Shown: positions 28,806 through 37,407 of the stretch, in pieces | Layout: the number at the start of each line of letters is the position of its first letter | Position numbering within the stretch: the first letter of the stretch is position 1 | NCBI GenBank assembly: GCA_934130285.1 | Contig: CAKOXT010000005.1 | Coordinates: 62,001 to 126,000 of the forward strand | Direction of reading: 5' to 3' | Length of the DNA: 64,000 bases | Source of the DNA: an uncultured Clostridia bacterium | GTDB lineage: Bacteria; Bacillota; Clostridia; TANB77; CAG-508 | Notes under the pieces: model-generated | What the model was told of the DNA's origin: nothing | What the model saw: only the letters and a program-made list of their open reading frames with translations | Database searches by the model: none | Translations under genes and position numbers: made by a program

Positions 28806-30759
28806 TAAAGAAAATTATAAAAATGCAATGAACCAAATTCATCCAAATGAAAAATTAAAAAGTGATACAGTAGAAAAAATGGTACAAAAGAAGAAATCAA
28901 GAGTGAATGTATTTATAAAATATGCAACAGCCTGTGCAGTATTTGCAATATGTATATCAGTAGGAGCATTTTATGTAAAAGATAGAAATGTTCATGAGAA
29001 TAATATAATACCTGAAACTAAAATAGCACAAGTTGAGGATAATTTACCTAGATTTAAAAATATGAATGAATTAAAAGAAGCAATAGGAGAAAGTTCTTAT
29101 AGATATACTACTAAATCAATAAATGGATCAATCACATTTGCAGAAAATGCAATTACAGATAGCATTACTGCAGCAGATACTTCAACTAATAAAAGTGAAA
29201 AAGAGTATTCAAAAACAAATACTCAAGTTGAAAATGTAGATGAAGCCGATATAGTAAAAACAGATGGAAATTATATATATTATACAGCACAAGATAAAGT
29301 ATATATAATAAATGGCGAAAACTTGAAACAAGAAAGTGTATTAGATTTTGAATATGATGACAAGGAAGTTTATCCAAAAGAAATATATATTAGAAAAGAC
29401 AAATTAGTAGTTATAGGTACAGAAGTGACAACAAAGTCAACACAGTATAGTGATAATGAAGAAGATACTTTTGTTGAATATGCAAGAATAAGAAACAAAG
29501 CCAAGACAACGGCTTTAGTATATGATATTTCCAATAAAAGTAATCCAAAAGAAGTTCGCCAGTTATCAATAGATGGTGACTACTTAGATTCTAGAATGAT
29601 AGAAAGTAATTTATATATAGTATCAGCAGAAACTGCATATTATTGTAAAGAAATGGATGATATTGATATACTACCAGCAGTAAAAGATACAGCTGTTAGT
29701 GAAGAAAGCCAAACAATTAAATGTACAGACATAGCCTATTTTGAGGGAGAAGATACAGATGCATTTATAACTTTAGCGGGAATAAATATAGATAATAAAG
29801 AATCAGCAAATATAGAAACAATCTTAGGATCATGGGCAAGCGTTTACGCAAATGAAAAAAATTTATATTTAACACAAGAAAATTATAAATATAGCTATAT
29901 AACATATAGAGAAAAATGCACTACTACAATATACAAATTCAATTTAGACAACGGAAAAATAAAATTACAAACTAAAGCCGAAGTTGAAGGAGAAGTAAAT
30001 GACCAATTTTCAATGGATGAATATGATGGAAAACTAAGAATAGCAACAACTGCAGGATATGATGATAATACAGAAAATGTATTATATATACTAGACGAAG
30101 ATTTAAAAGAAATTGGAAAAATAGATAATATGGCAAAAGGAGAAGAAATTTATTCAGTCAGATTTATAGGTAAAATAGGATATATTGTAACATTTGAAGA
30201 AATTGATCCATTATTTGTTATAGATTTATCAGATCCAACATCACCAACAATAAAAGGTCAGCTTAAAATTCCAGGATATAGTTCATATCTACATCCATAT
30301 GATGAAACACATATAATAGGAATAGGATATAATACAAAGTCAAATGGATATGGTGGAGTAGTAAATACAAATATGAAAATGTCAATGTTTGATGTATCAG
30401 ACCTTAATAATCCAGTAGAAATGTTTAACATAGATATAGGTGGTAATAGAGTAAGCTCAGAAATGTCATATAATCATAAAGCATTATTTTATAATAAAGA
30501 GAAAGATTTAATTGGATTCGGAATAAGAGATTATTCGAATATATCATATAAGCCAACAAGCAAGTTCATGATATATAAGATTGATTTAGAAAAAGGATTT
30601 CAAAATTATGGTGAAATAGAATCACAAGAGTACAATTGGAAAACAAATATAGATAGAGCGATATATATTGATAATAAATTATATACATTAGCAGAAACTG
30701 AAATTACAGAATATAATTTAGAAAACATGGAAAAAATAGCAGAATTAGAATTAGAATAA
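28795..30759 (+). CDS. Membrane-anchored beta-propeller protein, likely anti-sigma partner
   Basis: 654 residues from ATG 28795, 8 nt after GGAGGG and overlapping the sigma gene by 11 nt. Residues 1-35 are cytosolic (YKNAMNQIHPNEKLKSDTVEKM, typical of clostridial anti-sigma starts). One membrane helix lies at about 40-60. The outside part has the C-terminal beta-propeller family signature VENVDEADIVKTDGNYIYY near 140-160, with repeated blades afterwards (for example FIGKIGYIVTFEEIDPLFVIDL). The coupling suggests that the cytosolic stub holds the sigma factor and the propeller senses an envelope signal; this is inference. Confidence 0.8.
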   Translation: MNNNKENYKNAMNQIHPNEKLKSDTVEKMVQKKKSRVNVFIKYATACAVFAICISVGAFYVKDRNVHENNIIPETKIAQVEDNLPRFKNMNELKEAIGESSYRYTTKSINGSITFAENAITDSITAADTSTNKSEKEYSKTNTQVENVDEADIVKTDGNYIYYTAQDKVYIINGENLKQESVLDFEYDDKEVYPKEIYIRKDKLVVIGTEVTTKSTQYSDNEEDTFVEYARIRNKAKTTALVYDISNKSNPKEVRQLSIDGDYLDSRMIESNLYIVSAETAYYCKEMDDIDILPAVKDTAVSEESQTIKCTDIAYFEGEDTDAFITLAGINIDNKESANIETILGSWASVYANEKNLYLTQENYKYSYITYREKCTTTIYKFNLDNGKIKLQTKAEVEGEVNDQFSMDEYDGKLRIATTAGYDDNTENVLYILDEDLKEIGKIDNMAKGEEIYSVRFIGKIGYIVTFEEIDPLFVIDLSDPTSPTIKGQLKIPGYSSYLHPYDETHIIGIGYNTKSNGYGGVVNTNMKMSMFDVSDLNNPVEMFNIDIGGNRVSSEMSYNHKALFYNKEKDLIGFGIRDYSNISYKPTSKFMIYKIDLEKGFQNYGEIESQEYNWKTNIDRAIYIDNKLYTLAETEITEYNLENMEKIAELELE

Positions 30760-30764
30760 AAACT

Positions 30765-30855
30765 AAGCACGTTTGAATAAGAATGTACTGAACCAAAATT
30801 ATTAGACAAAAAAGTTTAATAATTTGGGTTCACTTCAGAATCAGACGTGCTTTTG
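30765..30855. terminator. Long two-stem hairpin between convergent genes
   Basis: The outer stem AAGCACGT (30765-30772) / ACGTGCTT (30845-30852) encloses an inner 16-bp stem (30789-30804 with 30817-30832, one mismatch). An internal loop of 16 and 12 nt separates them. A/T flanks on both sides fit bidirectional termination. It is longer than needed for that, so a small structured RNA is possible. Confidence 0.65.
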
Positions 30856-30877
30856 TTATGCAAATATCGAATATAAA

Positions 30878-31024
30878 TTATGCTTGCTTTTCAAATCCTC
30901 TATTCATTTTTTCTAATTCCTTGCACTTGATTTTATACTCGATTTGTTGAGTTAAAAATCTATAATACAAATATCCTTGTTCATATTGAGTAGCAGGATT
31001 AAACGGATCTTGAAATTCCTCCAT
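30878..31024 (-). CDS. Small 48-residue protein of unknown function
   Basis: Read on the minus strand it starts MEEFQDPFNPATQYEQGYLY and ends in KQA, then stop. The start ATG (31022-31024) is preceded at 7 nt by a good GGAGG. It is acidic/aromatic at the start and Lys-rich at the end, without a membrane segment. It fills most of the gap between the beta-propeller gene and pepF and is convergent with the former, sharing the hairpin at 30765-30855. No family recognised; small size makes it uncertain, but the ribosome site and composition support a real gene. Confidence 0.6.
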   Translation of the reverse strand: MEEFQDPFNPATQYEQGYLYYRFLTQQIEYKIKCKELEKMNRGFEKQA

Positions 31025-31112
31025 AAAAAACCTCCATAAAATCATTTTTATAAAATATATTCAATAAACAAAATAAATATGATAAAATACCCATTATGAA
31101 AAGGAGGTATAT

Positions 31113-32879
31113 ATGAAAAGAGAAGAAATTGAGGAAAAGTATAAGTGGGATTTAAGCAGAATGTATAAGACAGAAGAAGATTTTATGCAGGACTTCAAAG
31201 AAGTAAAAGATGAACTTCCAAACATAGAAAAATATAAAGGAAACTTTTTAGAAACAAGTGATAGATTTATAGAATTCATGAACTTGTTGGAAAAATTAAA
31301 TAGAAAATTAGAAAAAATGTACACATATGCACATTTAGCAGTTGATGTAGAACCTGAAAATGGTACAATGCAAAACCTTAGTGCAAATGTATTAGGACTA
31401 TTAGAAGAAGTAGGAAATAAAACAGTATTTATAGATTTAGAAATACTAAAAGATGAAGAAAAAGCTAAGAAAATATTAGAAGATGAAAGATGTAAGAAAT
31501 ACACAAATACAATAAATCATGTATTAAGAACAAAACCACATGTTCTAAGTGATGAAACAGAAAACATATTATCAATGGCAAGTGGAGTTTTAGGAGTATC
31601 CTATAAAACGTACACAAATATAAGACCAGAATTTGAACCAGTAATTATAGATGGAAAAGAACACTTTTTAAATGAAGAAACAGCAAAAGAATATTTTAAA
31701 AATCCAGATGAAAATATAAGAAAACAAACATATGAAAAGTTAAATATAGTATATAAAAAATTTGCAAATGTATATGCATCAACATTAGAAGGAACAATAA
31801 AAAAAGATGTATTTTATAGCAAAGCAAGAAAATTTGAATCACCACTTGCTGCAAGTACTTTTGGGGACGAAGTAACAGAAGAATTATTTTATAAAGTATT
31901 AGAAGCGGCTAATAAAACATATCATCAATATTATTTAGAATACTTAGATGTAGTAAAGAAAGTAATGAATAAAGAAAACTTACAAATGTATGATTTAAGA
32001 TATCCTGTAATGAAAGAACCAGACAAAAAATATTCTTTAGACGATGCATTTGAATTAATATTTGAAGCTACTAAAAACTTCGGAGAAGAATATAGAGAAA
32101 TATTAGAAAAAGCAAGAACAGAAAGATGGATTGATTATATGCCACATGAAGGAAAAAGACATGGAGCATATTCATCAGGATGCTATGACTCAAATCCATA
32201 CATATTAACAAGTTTCATAGGTGACATCGAGTCAATATTTACATTAATCCATGAATTAGGTCATTCAGTGCATACATATTTCTCAAATCATAATCAAGAT
32301 TATGAAAACAGCGATTACAGAATATTTGTAGCAGAAGTAGCTTCTACAGTAAATGAAAATTTATTAATGGAACTACTAATAAAAAATAGCACAAATCCAG
32401 AAGAGAAAAAATATCTACTATACAAGAAATTAGATGAATTTATAGGATGTTGCTATAGACAACCATTCTTTGCAAATTTTGAAAATATATTACATCAAAA
32501 AGTTGCAAATAATGAAGGTTTATCAAACCAAGCTATAACAGATCTTTATGAAAAATTATCAGATGAATATTATGGCGAAAAAGTACAAATACATGAACTT
32601 ACAAAATATACTTGTTATGGAGTGCCACACTTCTATTACAACTATTATGTATATAAATATACAGTAGGAATGTGTGTAGCATCTGTAATCGCTAAAAGAA
32701 TATTTAATGGAGATAAAGAACAAATAGAAAATTATTTGAAATTCTTAAAATCAGGTTCAACCAAGAGTCCAGTAGAATTATTAACAATGGCGGGAGTAAA
32801 TCCATTAGATGAAAACTTGTACAAAGAAGCATTTGAAAACTTTAAAAAAGATTTAGAAGAATTCAAATCAAGTATTTAA
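31113..32879 (+). CDS. pepF: Oligoendopeptidase F (M3 family metallopeptidase)
   Basis: 588 residues, typical length. The zinc site is HELGHSVH (in LIHELGHSVHTYFS), with a downstream Glu in FVAEVASTVNE. The N-terminal M3 helical domain starts YKWDLSRMYKTEEDF. It is a cytosolic enzyme that degrades oligopeptides. ATG 31113 follows AAAAGGAGG. It is flanked downstream by a terminator and is probably monocistronic. Confidence 0.96.
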   Translation: MKREEIEEKYKWDLSRMYKTEEDFMQDFKEVKDELPNIEKYKGNFLETSDRFIEFMNLLEKLNRKLEKMYTYAHLAVDVEPENGTMQNLSANVLGLLEEVGNKTVFIDLEILKDEEKAKKILEDERCKKYTNTINHVLRTKPHVLSDETENILSMASGVLGVSYKTYTNIRPEFEPVIIDGKEHFLNEETAKEYFKNPDENIRKQTYEKLNIVYKKFANVYASTLEGTIKKDVFYSKARKFESPLAASTFGDEVTEELFYKVLEAANKTYHQYYLEYLDVVKKVMNKENLQMYDLRYPVMKEPDKKYSLDDAFELIFEATKNFGEEYREILEKARTERWIDYMPHEGKRHGAYSSGCYDSNPYILTSFIGDIESIFTLIHELGHSVHTYFSNHNQDYENSDYRIFVAEVASTVNENLLMELLIKNSTNPEEKKYLLYKKLDEFIGCCYRQPFFANFENILHQKVANNEGLSNQAITDLYEKLSDEYYGEKVQIHELTKYTCYGVPHFYYNYYVYKYTVGMCVASVIAKRIFNGDKEQIENYLKFLKSGSTKSPVELLTMAGVNPLDENLYKEAFENFKKDLEEFKSSI

Positions 32880-32921
32880 AAGTAAGAATTCAAATAGAAA
32901 ATCCGTTAATCATATAAAAAG

Positions 32922-32958
32922 AAAGCATTGTAAACTTAACCGTTTATAATGCTTTTTC
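32922..32958 (+). terminator. Rho-independent terminator after pepF
   Basis: AAAGCATTGTAAAC (32922-32935) pairs with GTTTATAATGCTTT (32942-32955), followed by TT. It resembles the terminator at 33577-33614 in stem, loop length and tail. Confidence 0.8.
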
Positions 32959-33003
32959 CCATTAAAAACAACTCAAACACGCAAAAAAAAGTTAACATAA
33001 AAC

Positions 33004-33031
33004 TTGCAAAAATAAAAAAACGTGTTATAAT
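33004..33031 (+). promoter_or_regulatory. Probable promoter of the gene at 33109
   Basis: TTGCAA (33004-33009), 16 nt, TATAAT (33026-33031). A leader of about 70 nt follows. It contains AGAGGAGGG, part of which could pair with a downstream CCCT next to the start codon. Confidence 0.5.
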
Positions 33032-33108
33032 ATACAAGAATCTAAATTGAAGGCATTTGGCAAACCAGAAACTTATAGTAAAGCAACTGAAAGAGGAGGG
33101 TATGCCCT

Positions 33109-33552
33109 ATGAAGGATTTTAGAAAAGACTTTAAAGCAATTATTGATGGACTATACGCACAAAAAGTTTGTAAAAAACTTCAGGCTGACGATGTTAAAAA
33201 AGTGGAAAAAGCATGGAAAAAGATCGTAGCCAAAAACAAAGATGTGTGCAGAACCTGGAAGAAGAAGTACTATGATATCACCAACACAGATTGGATTTTA
33301 TCGAAGAGCAAAAAGCTTAAAGTATCTGATCATCCGATTGAGATTTGCATCTTAATTCGGTTAATGAACAGCTTGGAGGATGATAAACCAATAAAAGATA
33401 GTGAGGTGGTACAAGATAATGAGAATTTACTCCAGGCTCTTCGGTCTATCAATGATCCTATTGCTGAAAATTTGGCAACAATTATTATGGATGGAGAGAC
33501 AATCGATAACATCGATACAGAGTATTTCTTTGAAGTATTCTGTACAAAATAA
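33109..33552 (+). CDS. Hypothetical protein of atypical codon use
   Basis: 147 residues, soluble, Lys-rich N-terminal half, no membrane segment or motif I recognise. Codon use differs from neighbours: CGG for Arg twice (LIRLM, ALRSI), plus GCC, ATC and CTT. ATG 33109 lies behind GAGGAGGG. It has its own promoter and terminator, and its terminator resembles that of pepF upstream. It looks like a self-contained acquired unit. Function unknown. Confidence 0.65.
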   Translation: MKDFRKDFKAIIDGLYAQKVCKKLQADDVKKVEKAWKKIVAKNKDVCRTWKKKYYDITNTDWILSKSKKLKVSDHPIEICILIRLMNSLEDDKPIKDSEVVQDNENLLQALRSINDPIAENLATIIMDGETIDNIDTEYFFEVFCTK

Positions 33553-33576
33553 GATCCTACAAAGCCAAGTGCCAAA

Positions 33577-33615
33577 AAAAGCGCTATAAACATAAACGTT
33601 TATGGCGCTTTTCCA
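33577..33615 (+). terminator. Rho-independent terminator
   Basis: AAAAGCGCTATAAAC (33577-33591) pairs with GTTTATGGCGCTTTT (33598-33612), one G-U pair, 6-nt loop. A variant of the hairpin at 32922. Confidence 0.85.
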
Positions 33616-33624
33616 TTATATAAA

Positions 33625-34674
33625 TTAAGATTTTTTAATTTTGTATATAATTCCACCAATAATAAGAAGGATTAATAATGGAATTAAAATTATAAGAAAT
33701 AATTTAGAGCTATTAGCTTTTACTCCATCGTTTTGTGATACTGAAGGAAGAGTAATATCAGCTATTTTTTCTTTTACAATATTTTCGGAAATTGTAAATT
33801 TGGCATATTTTGCGTCAGAGGCAATCAATATAGTATCAGGTGTTGACACTGGTAAAGATTCAATATTCAAATCAACAGATACACCATCAAAATCTTTATT
33901 TCCAATAGTAAAATCACTATAATTTTGTTTAAAATAATAAGAGAGTTTTTCACTATCAGTTGTATTATTTGTTAACAATATTTTTAATGCAGTTAATACA
34001 GAATCATAAGCATAGTCATTAAGCTCGGTTGGCTGAGCAATATATATAATTAGATTACCATTTTCATCATATGATTTTAAAAATAATAAGCCTTGAGCTT
34101 TAACAATTGTATTTTCTTTTTCATATAAAGTTTCATATTCTTTATAAAAATCTTCTTCTTTAATTGAAGAATCAATTTGAGGAACAGGAAGTTTTATACT
34201 TGGATTAATTTTAAAATCTACTGTGATAGATGAACCATCATCAGAAAGATAGTTTTTTGAAATACCATTATCTTTTAACGTGGAAAAGCAAAAAGAGTCA
34301 TCAAAAGCAGCAGATAGCTGTACTCCAGAAGCATTTCCTTGCATAGTAGAAATGGTATCTATAAAAATAGCATTTAAAATATCAAGATGTTCATTATTAA
34401 GAGATGAATAGGATGTACTAAAAACGCCATCACTTTCATTATATGTATAAATAAGTGAGTCAGAATCATTATACGTTAAAACTATGACGTTATTAGATTG
34501 AGTTGATGTAACTTTAACCCCAATATTAGCTAAAGCAGCAACATAAGAGTTATTATTATAATTATCACCAATAGTATTAATATCAATATCCGAAGTTTCA
34601 AAATCACATTTAGAAATAGGAATAAACATTAATAAAAATAATACAAAGAAAAACAATATTTTATAAAATTTCAT
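33625..34674 (-). CDS. Type I membrane protein of unknown function
   Basis: 349 residues. Signal peptide at about 1-23 (KILFFFVLFLLMFIPISKC), possibly a lipobox-like Cys at 23. The external domain of about 290 residues is rich in Asp, Ser and Asn. One C-terminal membrane helix follows (SSKLFLIILIPLLILLIIGGIIY) with a KIKKS tail. The hydrophobic end plus basic tail anchors it outward from the cell. On the minus strand ATG 34674 follows an AGGAGG-like site (TGGAGG). No family recognised. Confidence 0.7.
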   Translation of the reverse strand: MKFYKILFFFVLFLLMFIPISKCDFETSDIDINTIGDNYNNNSYVAALANIGVKVTSTQSNNVIVLTYNDSDSLIYTYNESDGVFSTSYSSLNNEHLDILNAIFIDTISTMQGNASGVQLSAAFDDSFCFSTLKDNGISKNYLSDDGSSITVDFKINPSIKLPVPQIDSSIKEEDFYKEYETLYEKENTIVKAQGLLFLKSYDENGNLIIYIAQPTELNDYAYDSVLTALKILLTNNTTDSEKLSYYFKQNYSDFTIGNKDFDGVSVDLNIESLPVSTPDTILIASDAKYAKFTISENIVKEKIADITLPSVSQNDGVKANSSKLFLIILIPLLILLIIGGIIYKIKKS

Positions 34675-34794
34675 AAATAATTACCTCCAATGTATTAAAA
34701 TAATATAAATAAAAAATAAAAATTTCAAGGAAAAAGGCAGACTAATTGAAAAAAATATTATATAATAATTTATGTAAAGAGAAAGGTGATGTGG

Positions 34795-35433
34795 ATGAAT
34801 ATATATAAACCCATAATAGGAGAATTAACTGAAGAAAATGATATACACGCATCAATTGAATTATATAAAGAAAACGGAACAATAATAGAAAATAGAATAA
34901 TAACAAAACTTGAAGAAATTGATTTAAATGCAGAAGATATTGAATTTGAAAAGTGTATTTTTAGAGATTGCAAAATAAAAGGAACTTTTGAAAGAGCAGT
35001 ATTTCATGATGTAATATTCGAAAATTGTGATTTTTCAAATAGTTTATTTATGGAAGGAAGCTTTATAAGAGTAGCTTTCAAAAATAGCAAATTCGTAGGA
35101 TGTGATTTTTCAGAATCAAGAATTTACCATATGTCAGCTGAAGAATCTATTTTTAAATATGCGAATTTTTCAAATACAAGTTTAGAAGAAATTATTTTCA
35201 ATGAATGTGATCTTGCTAATAGTAGTTTTTCTGAATGTAAAATAAAACATATATATTTCGAAAAATCAAAATTAATACAAACACAGTTCTTTAGAACCAA
35301 ATTAAAAGGCATAGATGTATCAACTTGCGAAATTCATGGAATAGTCACAAGTATAGAAGACATAAAAGGAATAATAGTAAACAGTTTTCAAGCAATTGAA
35401 CTATCAAAATTAATGGAAATAGTAATAAAATAA
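34795..35433 (+). CDS. Pentapeptide-repeat protein
   Basis: 213 residues from ATG 34795 (behind AAAGGTG; GTG 34786 and ATG 34789 are alternatives). Residues about 45-175 are made of A(D/N)LXX-type five-residue repeats, for example FEKCIFRDCKIKGTFERAVF and SNSLFMEGSFIRVAF. These build a right-handed beta-helix. Some family members protect gyrase, but most have no known role. The next gene begins 15 nt downstream. Confidence 0.85.
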   Translation: MNIYKPIIGELTEENDIHASIELYKENGTIIENRIITKLEEIDLNAEDIEFEKCIFRDCKIKGTFERAVFHDVIFENCDFSNSLFMEGSFIRVAFKNSKFVGCDFSESRIYHMSAEESIFKYANFSNTSLEEIIFNECDLANSSFSECKIKHIYFEKSKLIQTQFFRTKLKGIDVSTCEIHGIVTSIEDIKGIIVNSFQAIELSKLMEIVIK

Positions 35434-35448
35434 TGGAGATATATTTTT

Positions 35449-36480
35449 TTGAGTAGACGAGAAAATAGAAAATTAGAAAAATTAAAAAAAGCCAGAAAAC
35501 GAAAAAAAATATTAAAATGTATGGCTTTTATAGTAATAATAGCTTCTTTTTTCTATGTAAGTAATACACCAGAAAAAGAAGTAAGAAATTTTATAAAAGA
35601 TAGAATTTCTGCTAAAACTGAAAATACGGTATCAAATGCAACAAACCAAATTATCCAAAATACGACTATAGAAACAGTTTCAAACGTAATTATCGAAGAT
35701 ACAGAAAAAAATGAAACAGTAGAAAAAGTTGTAGAAGAAAAAGAAAATGAAACCGTAAGAAAAATAGTAGAGAAATACATAGATAAGAATAATTTGAATC
35801 AAGATAATTTTGCTTTTTTCTATTATAACCCAATAACGGATGAAAGTTATTTTTATAATGAGAATTCGTATTTTACAGCAGCAAGCACTATAAAAGTACC
35901 ATTAGCTATGATATATTATGATAAAATTAATAATGGAGATTTAACATTAAAATCAACTTTTACATATAACAAAGAGCATTATGAAGAAGGTGCAGGAACA
36001 ATAGCAACATTATATAAACCTGGCGAAGAAGTCCCACTACAATATTTATTAGAACAGATGATAGTTAACTCAGATAATACAGCAACAAATATTTTGAAAA
36101 CAGGATTAGGTGGAGAAAAGGCATACAGAATTTTAATAAAGCAATACACTCAAATACATCTTCCAAGTGAATTTAATGAAGATAACATAACATCTGCAGC
36201 ATATTCGCTAGATGTACTTAAAAAGATATATAACAATCAAGATGATTATCAAAGACTTATAGAACTTATGAAAAAATCATCTGGTGGTGGATACTTGAAA
36301 AAAGACATAACCAATTGCGAAATTGCACATAAATATGGAAGTTATGAGGGTAATGTTCATGATTATGGAATTTGCTATTCAAATAATCCATATTTAATAG
36401 GAGTTTTTACTAAGAATGTACCCAATGCAGAAAATTTAATTTCAACAATTAATAAAGAAATATTAAGCAGCCAAAAATAA
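35449..36480 (+). CDS. Membrane-anchored class A beta-lactamase-fold serine hydrolase
   Basis: 343 residues from TTG 35449, about 10 nt after GGAG. A basic N-terminus (SRREN...KKARKRKK) and a membrane helix at about 25-42 are followed by a Val/Glu/Thr-rich linker to about 115. The hydrolase domain has SxxK as STIK (about 145-148), SDN as SDNTA and KTG replaced by KYG (AHKYGSYEG). The fold is that of class A beta-lactamases and small DD-peptidases. Resistance or a cell-wall role cannot be told from sequence. No conventional omega-loop ExxLN was identified. Confidence 0.8.
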   Translation: MSRRENRKLEKLKKARKRKKILKCMAFIVIIASFFYVSNTPEKEVRNFIKDRISAKTENTVSNATNQIIQNTTIETVSNVIIEDTEKNETVEKVVEEKENETVRKIVEKYIDKNNLNQDNFAFFYYNPITDESYFYNENSYFTAASTIKVPLAMIYYDKINNGDLTLKSTFTYNKEHYEEGAGTIATLYKPGEEVPLQYLLEQMIVNSDNTATNILKTGLGGEKAYRILIKQYTQIHLPSEFNEDNITSAAYSLDVLKKIYNNQDDYQRLIELMKKSSGGGYLKKDITNCEIAHKYGSYEGNVHDYGICYSNNPYLIGVFTKNVPNAENLISTINKEILSSQK

Positions 36481-36492
36481 ACGTTCTAATAC

Positions 36493-36539
36493 AACCCTTC
36501 ACAGAATACTATTAAACAAAGTATTCGTAGTGGAGGGTT
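36493..36539 (+). promoter_or_regulatory. Hairpin sequestering the spoIIID ribosome-binding site
   Basis: AACCCTTCAC (36493-36502) pairs with GTGGAGGGTT (36530-36539), one G-U pair; GAATACT (36504-36510) pairs with AGTATTC (36520-36526). The 3' arm contains GGAGGG (36532-36537), the ribosome-binding site for ATG 36545. The following TTTCTTT is T-rich, so it may also act as terminator for the gene at 35449. Confidence 0.7.
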
Positions 36540-36544
36540 TCTTT

Positions 36545-36802
36545 ATGAGAGAAATATCAATTGAAGAACGTGCAGTAAAGCTAGCACGATATATTATAGA
36601 TTCAAAAGATACAGTAAGAGGAACAGCAAAAAAATTTGGAATAAGTAAAAGTACTGTACATAAAGATTTAAGTCAAAGATTAGAAAACATAAATCATTCT
36701 TTATACTTAGAGGTTCGAGAAGTTTTAGATGAAAATAAAGCAGAGCGACATATCAGAGGAGGTTTAGCAACAAAAAAGAAATATGAAAAAATGAAAATGT
36801 AA
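36545..36802 (+). CDS. spoIIID: Sporulation transcriptional regulator SpoIIID
   Basis: 85 residues from ATG 36545. Strong similarity in pattern to Bacillus SpoIIID: ERAVKLARYIIDSKDTVRGTAKKFGISKSTVHKDLSQRL (helix-turn-helix), then LYLEVREVLDENKAERHIRGGLATKKKY (C-terminal helix and basic tail). It controls mother-cell genes during engulfment. Its ribosome-binding site lies in a hairpin arm, so translation may depend on opening of that structure. Confidence 0.96.
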   Translation: MREISIEERAVKLARYIIDSKDTVRGTAKKFGISKSTVHKDLSQRLENINHSLYLEVREVLDENKAERHIRGGLATKKKYEKMKM

Positions 36803-36813
36803 TATATATTTTA

Positions 36814-36843
36814 TTGACTTTATATATAAATATTAGCTAAAAT
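36814..36843 (+). promoter_or_regulatory. Possible promoter of the gene at 36873
   Basis: TTGACT (36814-36819), 18 nt, TAAAAT (36838-36843). Confidence 0.45.
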
Positions 36844-36872
36844 AAATATATAAAGCACAAAGGAGAAGAAAT

Positions 36873-37319
36873 ATGAAGAATAAAAAAGTAATTATAGTTG
36901 TAGTAGCAATTATAGCTATTATTTTAGTATCATTAGCAATATGGTTTGGAATTAGAAAATATAAAATAAATCAATACACAAAAGCTGATGAATATGAAGT
37001 AAAAAGTGAAAAAATAGCTTCTGTAAAATCGGTAGTAGGCGAAAGAAAAATAAAAACGTATTCAAAGAGTAACCAAGGAGTTCAAATATTAAAATTAACA
37101 TTTATAGATAACGATAGCGAAAATACAGTAAAAGAATATATGAATTACTTAAAAGATAATGGAAATTACATTGAAATGAATATGAGCGAATCAAATAAAA
37201 GAAAAATAGCAAATCCATCAAAAGAGTTAATTACAGTAGAAACAGAAATAATAGAGGATGGATTTATACTAACAATAGAAGTTGGACCAGGTTCAATAAA
37301 AGTTAATAATCCAGAGTAA
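36873..37319 (+). CDS. Small membrane-anchored protein of unknown function
   Basis: 148 residues. One membrane helix at about 5-26 (VIIVVVAIIAIILVSLAIWFG), then a short basic stretch and a mixed alpha/beta extracytoplasmic domain (YSKSNQGVQILKLTFID, TVKEYMNYLKDNGNYIEMN, IIEDGFILTIEVGPGSIKV). Spacing of GGAG to ATG 36873 is normal. A terminator follows. No family recognised. Confidence 0.7.
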   Translation: MKNKKVIIVVVAIIAIILVSLAIWFGIRKYKINQYTKADEYEVKSEKIASVKSVVGERKIKTYSKSNQGVQILKLTFIDNDSENTVKEYMNYLKDNGNYIEMNMSESNKRKIANPSKELITVETEIIEDGFILTIEVGPGSIKVNNPE

Positions 37320-37320
37320 A

Positions 37321-37353
37321 AAAATATGGAAGCGTAGGTTTCCATATTTTTTT
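37321..37353 (+). terminator. Rho-independent terminator
   Basis: AAAATATGGAA (37321-37331) pairs with TTCCATATTTT (37340-37350), followed by TTT. Confidence 0.85.
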
Positions 37354-37407
37354 GTCGAATCATCACACTATAATTAAAGATTACATATTTTATTATAGGT
37401 GATGAAC

